This document shows positions 6,942-12,519 of a DNA stretch of 15,129 nucleotides, in pieces. The notes beneath the pieces were generated by a model, which was given only the letters and a program-made list of their open reading frames with translations, did not search any database and was not told the DNA's origin. Origin of the DNA: Candidatus Latescibacterota bacterium (GTDB lineage: Bacteria; Eisenbacteria; RBG-16-71-46; SZUA-252). The translations under genes and the position numbers were made by a program. The DNA lies in NCBI GenBank assembly GCA_016207265.1, contig JACQPZ010000193.1:1-15129 (forward strand), in the 5' to 3' direction. The stretch's first letter is position 1; every line of letters begins with the position of its first letter.

Positions 6942-8474
6942 TTGCCTCCGGAGTCCGTCCCAGGCGCGCCGGCTCCGCACCCGCTCCGGCCGGCGGCGAG
7001 CCTGATCCTGGTCGCGAGCCGTCCCGCCGTCCGCGTGCTCTGGGTGCGCCGGTCCGAAGCGAATCCCTTTCTCGGCGGGTTCCACTCGTTCCCGGGTGGA
7101 CGCCTCGCGAAAGAGGACGGATCTCCGGGCGGCGACGCCGCGGCGCGCGAGCCGGCCTCGGTCCGGTGCGCGGTCCGGGAGACGTTCGAGGAGACGGGGC
7201 TCCTGATCGGGTTGGGCGGGCGGCCGCCGGCTCCGGAGGCGCTTCCTGATCTAAGGCGTCGCCTGCTGGAGGGCAAGGCCGAGTTCTGGCCCGAGATCGA
7301 GCGGCTCGGCATGACGCTCGAACCATCGACGTTCCGGCCGGCCGGCCGCTGGATCACCCCTCATTTCGGCAGCGCCCGGTTCGATACGATGTTCTTTCTC
7401 CACGAGACGGCCGTGGCCGCGGCCCCCGACGTGTGGCCGGGCGAGCTGGACGCCGCCGAGTGGATCGAGCCCGACCGCGCGCTCAGCCTCTGGTCGGAGG
7501 ATCGGGTGGGGCTCGCGATGCCGACCCTCCATGCCTTGCGCGTGATCGCGGAAGGAACCCACGATCTTGCCCGGAGGCTAAAGGACGTGCCCGAGGCGAA
7601 CGGCAAGCCCTCGCGCTTCGTGGACGTGCGCGCTGCCATCACGATGGTACCTCTCCGCACCGAGACGATCGCGCCCGCGAGCCACACGAACGCGATCGTG
7701 ATCGGGGACGGGGACGCGGTGGTCGTGGATCCGGGAACCGCGGACGAGGAGGAGCTCAAGACCCTCTTCGAGGTCGTGGACGCCGCGACCGCGGGCGGGG
7801 GCAGCGTCAAGGCCGTCCTCTTGACCCACCGGCACAAAGACCACGTCCTCGGCGCGGACGCGGTTCGCAAGCGCTATGGGGCTCCGGTTTGGGCGCACGG
7901 CCTCGCGGGCGACCTCGTCCGGCTGGACCGCGAGCTTCGCGACGGAGAGCGGATCGAGATCGGGGGACGCCATCCGCGCGTGATCCGCGCCATCTTCGCG
8001 CCCGGTCACTCGCGATCGCACGTCGCGTTCTTCGAGGAGACCTCGCGGACCCTCTGCGCCGGGGATCTCGTCTCGACGCTGGGGACCGTGGTCATCGATC
8101 CGCCCGACGGAGCCATGAGCGACTACCTTGTGTCGCTCGAGCGGATCCGGACGCTGGGAGCGACCGCGCTCATTCCGGGCCACGGTCCTCCCAGCCGGGG
8201 CGTGGACCACGCGCTGCGGGGCCTCATCGAGCACCGCCGGATGCGCGAATCGAGGGTTCTCGACGCCTTGGAAGACGGACCGTTGGCCGTGGAGGCCCTG
8301 CGGGAGGAAGTCTACCGGGACACTCCCGGCGCGCCCGCGGCGCTCGCCGCCCGGACGCTCGAAGCGCACCTCGAGAAGCTGCTCTCGGAGGGTCGGATCC
8401 GACGCGAGGGTCGCTCCGTCGCGCTGACGCCCGCGGCCGGCGCGGCGCCTCCCCGGGAGGAGCCTCCGCGCTAG
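6942..8474 (+). CDS. NUDIX hydrolase / metallo-beta-lactamase / winged-helix fusion protein
   Basis: One open frame joins three domains; numbering is from the TTG at 6942 (510 residues). Residues about 15-205 are a NUDIX domain of the NUDT19/CoA-diphosphatase type: FHSFPGGRL, then a longer loop than the classic Nudix box, then RETFEETG (Arg79, Glu80, Glu83, Glu84). The stretch RWITPHFGSARFDTMFF is typical of that subgroup. Residues about 225-430 are an MBL-fold hydrolase with HRHKDH (His296, His298, Asp300, His301), His356, Asp375 and His414, so the metal ligands look complete. The C-terminal winged helix (about 430-500) matches the LACTB2-like layout. Likely roles are cleavage of a nucleoside-diphosphate-linked compound such as a CoA ester, plus thioester or RNA hydrolysis; both are inferred. 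The start is uncertain: GTG 6900 is also in frame but overlaps the previous gene by 41 bases. Neither has a convincing ribosome binding site. Confidence 0.9.
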   Translation: MPPESVPGAPAPHPLRPAASLILVASRPAVRVLWVRRSEANPFLGGFHSFPGGRLAKEDGSPGGDAAAREPASVRCAVRETFEETGLLIGLGGRPPAPEALPDLRRRLLEGKAEFWPEIERLGMTLEPSTFRPAGRWITPHFGSARFDTMFFLHETAVAAAPDVWPGELDAAEWIEPDRALSLWSEDRVGLAMPTLHALRVIAEGTHDLARRLKDVPEANGKPSRFVDVRAAITMVPLRTETIAPASHTNAIVIGDGDAVVVDPGTADEEELKTLFEVVDAATAGGGSVKAVLLTHRHKDHVLGADAVRKRYGAPVWAHGLAGDLVRLDRELRDGERIEIGGRHPRVIRAIFAPGHSRSHVAFFEETSRTLCAGDLVSTLGTVVIDPPDGAMSDYLVSLERIRTLGATALIPGHGPPSRGVDHALRGLIEHRRMRESRVLDALEDGPLAVEALREEVYRDTPGAPAALAARTLEAHLEKLLSEGRIRREGRSVALTPAAGAAPPREEPPR

Positions 8475-10579
8475 TACGCGGCCAGCTCCCTCAGCGTCCG
8501 CTCGATCCCGTCCACCTGGGGCAGGATCGCGTCCTCGAGCGCGGGAGCGTATCCGACCGGAGTGTCCAGCGCGCCCATCCGGCGCACCGGGGCGTCGAGC
8601 GAATCGAAGCACTCCTCCGCGATCCTCGACGCGATCTCGCCCCCGAACCCGCCGGTCAGGACGTCCTCGTGCAGGACGAGGACCCGCGCCGTCTTCCGGA
8701 CCGACCGGGCGATCGAGTCCATGTCGAAGGGAAGGATCGTGCGCAGATCGAGCACTTCCACGCCGATTCCACCGGCCTCGAGGCGCTGCGCCGCGAGAAG
8801 CGCGCGGTTGACCGTGGCGCCCCACGTCACGACGGTGAGATCGGGACCTTCCCGCGCGATGCGCGCGTTCCCGAAGGGGATCATGTAGTCGGGACCCGGG
8901 TAGGGGGCCTTCGCGAAGGGCTGGCGGTAGACGTGCTTGTGCTCGAGGAACATCACCGGATCGTCGCAGCGGATCGCCGTTCGAAGGAGCCCGTTCGCGT
9001 CCACGGCCGTGGACGGGAAGACCACCCTGAGCCCCGGGTTGTGGGCGAAGATGCTCTCTCCGCTCTGGCTGTGGTAGATCGAGCCCCCCTGGAGATACCC
9101 GCCGATCGGGACGCGGATCACGACCGGACACGAGAAGGAGCCGTTCGAGCGCCAGCGCAGCATGGCAAGCTCGTTCCGGATCTGCATCATGGCGGGCCAG
9201 ATGAAATCCAAGAACTGGATCTCGACGACCGGCTTGACTCCGCGCGTCGCCATTCCGATCGCCCGCCCGACAATGTTCGCTTCGGCGAGCGGCGAATTGA
9301 AGACGCGATCCTTCCCGAACTGCTTCTGAAGCCCATGCGTGACCTTGAACACGCCCCCCTTGCCGGGGACCTTGTCCAGCGCTCCCTCGCGGGTCGCGTC
9401 GGCGACGTCCTCGCCGAAGATCACGATCCGTGGATCGCGCGCCATCTCGTCCCGCAGGCACCGGTTGATCAGGATCACCATCGTCTCCGGCGGCCCCTCG
9501 AAGCGCGGCTCCGTGTCGAACATCGCGGACGTGGGATCGATGGTGGGAGAATAGACGTTCGTCAGGGCCGTCTCGGGCTTGGGCTGGGCCGCCGTGAGCG
9601 CCGCGGCTTCCGCCTCCGCGATCGCGGCGACCACCCCGTTCCGGACGCCCTCGATCGCCTCGGCGGTGGCGAACCCTTCGCGCATCAGGAATTCCGGATA
9701 CGTGACGAGCGGATCGCGTTTCGCTTCGGCCTCGCGCTCGGCCGGCGGCTTGTAGCTCAGCTCGTCGTCCGACATGGAATGGCCGTACGGGCGGATCACG
9801 AGGGCGTGGACGAGCACGGGGCCTCTGCGCGCGCGCAGATGGGCGACCGCCTCGGTCATCGTCTTGTACGACGCCACCGGGTCGGTGCCGTCCACCTTCA
9901 TCACGCGGAGCCCCGGGACGGCGCTCATGCAGCGCGCGATGTCGCTCCCGGGGGTCTGCACCTCCACGGGAACGGAGATCGCGTACTGGTTGTCGGTGAT
10001 CAGGAAGAGAACCGGAACCTGGCCCGTCGCGGCCGTCGTGACGGCTTCCCAGAACTCCCCCTGGCTCGTCGTTCCCTCGCCGGATGAGACGTAGACCACC
10101 TCGTCGTCGTGAAACGGCGGGCGATCTCTCAGTCCGCGCGTGATCGAGAGAATCCGCCCTCCCTCGGCGCAGCCCACCGCCTGCAAGAACTGGGTCCCCG
10201 TAGGGCTCGACTGGGAAACAACGTTGGCGCGCTTCAACCCCCAGTGCGCGGGCATCTGCCGGCCCCCTGAATTGGGATCGGTCGCGGCTCCGACCGCCTC
10301 GAGCAGCATCTCGGTCGGCGTCATGCCCAGCGTGAGCATGAGCGCCCGGTCGCGGTAGTAGGGGTAGAACCAGTCGTAGCCGCTCCTGAGCGCCTTCCCG
10401 GCGGCCACGAGCACGGCCTCGTGTCCCGCGCCGCTGATCTGGAAGAAGGTGAGGTTCTGCTTCTTGAGCTTGATCTCCTCGTCGTCCATGCGGCGCGAGA
10501 GGAGGATCAGACGATACATGTCGAGCAGCTCGGTGCGGCTCAGACCGTGAAGGGTCTCCTTTTCGGTGCGGAGCGCCAC
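8471..10579 (-). CDS. Single-chain 2-oxoacid dehydrogenase E1 (alpha-beta fusion)
   Basis: This is a 702-residue thiamine-diphosphate enzyme that joins E1-alpha (about 10-345) and E1-beta (about 365-700) of a branched-chain 2-oxoacid or pyruvate-type dehydrogenase. It would decarboxylate a 2-oxoacid and pass the acyl group to the lipoyl domain of E2. The alpha half has the ThDP motif with GEG (167-169) in place of the common GDG and Asn197 (DNQYAIS), plus the GHSMSDDELSY loop at 266. The beta half has Glu433 (SPLAEANIVG), His503 (IYHSQSGES), and a transketolase C-terminal domain with LDLRTILPFD and LHEDVLTGGFGGEI. The start is GTG 10579, with AGGAGG (complement of 10587-10592) seven bases upstream. 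The upstream in-frame ATG at 10624 overlaps a perfect TATAAT and is unlikely. No E2 or E3 gene is in view. Its stop overlaps the convergent neighbour's stop by four bases. Confidence 0.95.
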   Translation of the reverse strand: MALRTEKETLHGLSRTELLDMYRLILLSRRMDDEEIKLKKQNLTFFQISGAGHEAVLVAAGKALRSGYDWFYPYYRDRALMLTLGMTPTEMLLEAVGAATDPNSGGRQMPAHWGLKRANVVSQSSPTGTQFLQAVGCAEGGRILSITRGLRDRPPFHDDEVVYVSSGEGTTSQGEFWEAVTTAATGQVPVLFLITDNQYAISVPVEVQTPGSDIARCMSAVPGLRVMKVDGTDPVASYKTMTEAVAHLRARRGPVLVHALVIRPYGHSMSDDELSYKPPAEREAEAKRDPLVTYPEFLMREGFATAEAIEGVRNGVVAAIAEAEAAALTAAQPKPETALTNVYSPTIDPTSAMFDTEPRFEGPPETMVILINRCLRDEMARDPRIVIFGEDVADATREGALDKVPGKGGVFKVTHGLQKQFGKDRVFNSPLAEANIVGRAIGMATRGVKPVVEIQFLDFIWPAMMQIRNELAMLRWRSNGSFSCPVVIRVPIGGYLQGGSIYHSQSGESIFAHNPGLRVVFPSTAVDANGLLRTAIRCDDPVMFLEHKHVYRQPFAKAPYPGPDYMIPFGNARIAREGPDLTVVTWGATVNRALLAAQRLEAGGIGVEVLDLRTILPFDMDSIARSVRKTARVLVLHEDVLTGGFGGEIASRIAEECFDSLDAPVRRMGALDTPVGYAPALEDAILPQVDGIERTLRELAAY

Positions 10580-10586
10580 GCGACGA

Positions 10587-10592
10587 CCTCCT
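10587..10592 (-). promoter_or_regulatory. Ribosome binding site of the E1 fusion gene (decides start)
   Basis: The - strand reads AGGAGG, then seven bases (TCGTCGC), then GTG. This is the strongest Shine-Dalgarno in the window and supports GTG 10579 as the start over the ATG at 10624. Confidence 0.8.
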
Positions 10593-10603
10593 CGGAGCGG
10601 GAT

Positions 10604-10630
10604 TTGACGCTTGAGCGCGTTCATTATACC
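10604..10630 (+). promoter_or_regulatory. Candidate promoter of the FabG-like SDR
   Basis: TTGACG at 10604-10609 and TATACC at 10625-10630 are separated by 15 bp, shorter than the ideal 17. The start point would be near 10637, leaving a leader of about 40 bases with GAGGAG at 10668-10673 in front of the SDR. The -10 overlaps the TATAAT used on the other strand, so the two promoters may be mutually exclusive. Confidence 0.4.
10623..10628 (-). promoter_or_regulatory. -10 element of the E1 fusion gene promoter
   Basis: A perfect TATAAT on the - strand lies in the 99-base divergent spacer, a rare AT-rich spot in this GC-rich window. Transcription would begin near 10616, giving a leader of about 37 bases that contains the AGGAGG. 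The -35 region at 17-bp spacing reads TGCTCG, a poor match, so an activator or another sigma factor may help. Confidence 0.6.
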
Positions 10631-10678
10631 GGAGAGACTGATGCCCGAGCACGCCCGAATTGCGGCTGAGGAGATCCT

Positions 10679-11407
10679 ATGATGCAAAGCGGAGCCAAGG
10701 GCAAGGTCGCGATCGTCACCGGGAGCACGAAAGGGATCGGACGCGCCGTCGCGGAGGCTCTGCTCGAGGGCGGGGCCCGCGTGGTCGTCTCGGCCCGCAC
10801 CCAAGCCGACGTGGCCGCGGCGGGCGAAGAGCTGGGGCGCGTCCACCCCGGCTGGGTGCTCGCGCGCCCCTGCGACGTGCGCCGCGAGGATCAGGTCGCG
10901 GACCTCTTCGCGGAAGCGGATCGAGCCTTCGGGGGCGTGGATCTGCTTGTGAACAACGCGGGGGTCGGGCGCTTCAAGAACCTCGAGGACATGTCGCTCG
11001 CGGAGTGGAATACGATCCTCGAGACGAACCTGACGGGGGCGTTCCTCTGCTCCAGGGCCGCGATCCCCCGCATGCGCCGGCGCGGTGGCGGCTACATCTT
11101 CAACATCTCGAGCCTCGCGGGGAAGAACGCGTTCCCGTCCGCCACGGCCTACAACGCCTCGAAATTCGGCCTGAACGGCCTCAGCGAGGCCCTGATGCAG
11201 GAGATCCGCCACGACGGGATCAAGGTGAGCACGATCATGCCGGGGAGCGTGAGCACGCACTTCAACGAGGGCGCGCCCGGACCGGGGGAGGAGTGGAAGC
11301 TTCAGCCCCGGGACATCGCTCGGGTGATCGTGGACCTCCTGAACCACGACCCCCGCTCGCTCCCTAGCTGCGTGGAGATCCGGCCCTCCCGGCCTCCGAA
11401 GCGGTAG
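10679..11407 (+). CDS. SDR family oxidoreductase (FabG-like)
   Basis: This is a 242-residue classical short-chain dehydrogenase. Motifs are TGSTKGIG (14-21), Arg40 at the end of the second strand (suggesting NADP(H)), NNAG (92-95), Ser145 within NISSLAG, and YNASK with Tyr158 and Lys162. The tail, with DIARVIVDLLNHDPRSLPS then VEIRPSRPPKR, is typical of a common SDR group annotated as 3-oxoacyl-ACP-reductase-like. The true substrate is unknown. The start is ATG 10679 or the next codon, ATG 10682; GAGGAG at 10668-10673 serves either. It is divergent from the E1 fusion gene and convergent with the permease, so it is probably transcribed alone. It is not a recent copy of the SDR at 4072; the two differ throughout. 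Confidence 0.94.
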   Translation: MMQSGAKGKVAIVTGSTKGIGRAVAEALLEGGARVVVSARTQADVAAAGEELGRVHPGWVLARPCDVRREDQVADLFAEADRAFGGVDLLVNNAGVGRFKNLEDMSLAEWNTILETNLTGAFLCSRAAIPRMRRRGGGYIFNISSLAGKNAFPSATAYNASKFGLNGLSEALMQEIRHDGIKVSTIMPGSVSTHFNEGAPGPGEEWKLQPRDIARVIVDLLNHDPRSLPSCVEIRPSRPPKR

Positions 11408-11420
11408 GAGCCGCGGCGGG

Positions 11421-12368
11421 CTAGACGCCCAGGCCCGCGGGAAGGAGCAGTCCGGCCAGGACGCCGAGGGCGGTCGCGCCCAGGACGCAGAGCGCGAGAT
11501 AGACGAGGGCCGACTTCGGACCGAGCCACTTTCCCACGACCCCGAACGTCGGAATGTTCACGATCGGAACCGCGAGCATCATTGCACTGGCGGGCCCGAA
11601 ACCCATGCCCTTCGCAAGCAGCTCCTTCACGAGGGGCAGCTCCGCCCCCGAGCAGAAATAGAAGGGCACGCCGCTGATCGATGCGAGGAGCGAGCCGACC
11701 GTGGTCCTCTGTCCGTAGAGGACGTGGATCCAGTGCCCGGGCACGAGAACATCGACCACCGCGGCGAGCACGAGGCTGACCAGCACCCACGGCGCGTACT
11801 CGCGTGTCTGCCCCAGGAAGCGCCGCCACACCGACCGGACCCGGCCCGGGATCGGGTGAACCTCGAACTCTTCCCCGCGCGATCCGATGGTGCCGGGAAT
11901 CTCCGCCGCGAGGGCCGGCGCGGGCTCAGCGGATCGGGCGGCGGCGCGGCGAAGCGCGACCGTAGAGGCGTAGCCTACGAGCAATCCGAACGCGACCGAC
12001 GCGACCAGCCGCGCGAGAACCCACTCGAGCCCGATCACCTTCCACGTCAGGAGCAGCACGGGGATGCTCACCGCCGCCCCGGCGGTGAGGAATCCGAACG
12101 TGTGCTTCACGTCGCCGCCTCTGCGCCGGATTGCGACCGCGAGGGGGACCATGCCGCACGTGCACAGGGGGATGAGCGCGCCGACGATCGCCGCGAGAAC
12201 CATCGTGCCGGGGTGGCGGCCCGTCAGAAACCGGGCGATGAACCGCTCCGAGACGAATTCTTCGATGAGGGCGCCGATCAGGAGCGCGAGCAGAAAGAGC
12301 GGGACGATCTCGATCGAGGTGTCGAGAAAGACGCGGCCGATCGAGATCGCGGTCGATGAGGGGTCCAC
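11421..12368 (-). CDS. Permease of the COG0701/DUF318 (ArsP-like) family
   Basis: This is a 315-residue membrane protein with about eight predicted transmembrane helices in two halves joined by a charged cytoplasmic-type loop (about 140-190). The first half has the family hallmark IPLCTCGMVPLA (Cys69 and Cys71). The second has the related GVPFYFCSGAELPLVKELL (Cys239) followed by AVPIVNIPTFG, so the two halves look like an internal duplication. Relatives export metals or metalloids, including ArsP for trivalent organoarsenicals and the SO_0444 type for divalent metals; the substrate here cannot be named. The only start is GTG 12368, since an in-frame TAG lies four codons upstream. There is no usable Shine-Dalgarno; instead TAGACT ends six bases before the GTG. 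No metal-sensor regulator gene is adjacent, but a palindrome sits just upstream. Confidence 0.92.
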   Translation of the reverse strand: MDPSSTAISIGRVFLDTSIEIVPLFLLALLIGALIEEFVSERFIARFLTGRHPGTMVLAAIVGALIPLCTCGMVPLAVAIRRRGGDVKHTFGFLTAGAAVSIPVLLLTWKVIGLEWVLARLVASVAFGLLVGYASTVALRRAAARSAEPAPALAAEIPGTIGSRGEEFEVHPIPGRVRSVWRRFLGQTREYAPWVLVSLVLAAVVDVLVPGHWIHVLYGQRTTVGSLLASISGVPFYFCSGAELPLVKELLAKGMGFGPASAMMLAVPIVNIPTFGVVGKWLGPKSALVYLALCVLGATALGVLAGLLLPAGLGV

Positions 12369-12374
12369 CGCCCT

Positions 12375-12380
12375 AGTCTA
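12375..12380 (-). promoter_or_regulatory. Candidate -10 element for the permease, leaderless arrangement
   Basis: The - strand reads TAGACT, six bases (AGGGCG), then the GTG start. A TAnnnT hexamer about seven bases before a start codon is the known layout of leaderless genes in some bacteria, where transcription begins at the start codon. No clear -35 is seen; the region it would occupy overlaps the palindrome at 12390-12405. Confidence 0.4.
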
Positions 12381-12389
12381 TCGCGTTCG

Positions 12390-12405
12390 GACGTGGAATC
12401 ACGTC
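12390..12405. promoter_or_regulatory. 16-bp inverted repeat, candidate operator
   Basis: GACGTG-GAAT-CACGTC is a perfect 6-bp inverted repeat around a 4-bp spacer. It lies 22-37 bases upstream of the permease start, across the place a -35 box would take, and about 55 bases upstream of the TTGACA of the peptidase gene. This is the usual form of a site for a dimeric regulator. The regulator is not known. Confidence 0.5.
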
Positions 12406-12413
12406 GCGAAAGC

Positions 12414-12456
12414 AGCGTGGGGCTCCTCACAGCGTGAGGCTCCAGCGTGAGGCTCC
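12414..12456 (+). repeat. Three 13-bp direct repeats upstream of the M1 peptidase promoter
   Basis: AGCGTGRGGCTCC occurs at 12414-12426 (G variant), 12431-12443 and 12444-12456. Copies 2 and 3 are head to tail; copy 1 is set off by TCAC. The 12425-12439 stretch also forms a 6-bp inverted repeat, CCTCAC-AGC-GTGAGG. The array ends three bases before the TTGACA box. It could be a set of regulator sites or a small tandem expansion. Confidence 0.65.
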
Positions 12457-12459
12457 TCC

Positions 12460-12489
12460 TTGACACGAATCACCCCTGTCGGCGAGGAT
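12460..12489 (+). promoter_or_regulatory. Candidate promoter of the M1 peptidase
   Basis: A perfect TTGACA at 12460-12465 is followed after 18 bp by GAGGAT (12484-12489). GAGGAT matches TATAAT only at three positions but keeps the important second A and last T. Transcription would start near 12496, just ahead of the ribosome binding site. The TTG of TTGACA is also an in-frame start codon for the peptidase, which is unlikely to be used. Confidence 0.45.
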
Positions 12490-12508
12490 TGCCCGCTCGC
12501 CACCGTTC

Positions 12509-12513
12509 GGAGG
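12509..12513 (+). promoter_or_regulatory. Ribosome binding site of the M1 peptidase (decides start)
   Basis: GGAGG, then six bases, then ATG 12520. This favours ATG 12520 over the in-frame TTG at 12460, which would start inside the -35 box. Confidence 0.75.
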
Positions 12514-12519
12514 AATCGA

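Noticed and set aside
8448..8460. Inverted repeat CCTCC-CCG-GGAGG near the convergent stops of the NUDIX-MBL and E1 genes, possible terminator
   Set aside because: It is short, lies within coding sequence, and has no T-run on either strand.
7433..10087. Long + strand open frame opposite the E1 fusion gene
   Set aside because: Low-complexity Arg-rich translation, overlapping two well-supported genes; antisense shadow of GC-rich coding.
10580..11347. Upstream extension of the E1 fusion gene to the start of its open frame or to ATG 10624
   Set aside because: The extension lies antisense to the FabG-like SDR. ATG 10624 overlaps TATAAT, while GTG 10579 has an ideal AGGAGG.
11416..11438. GCGGGC/GCCCGC stem between the SDR and permease stops, possible shared terminator
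   Set aside because: Only six pairs with an 11-base loop and no T-tract; expected by chance at this GC content.
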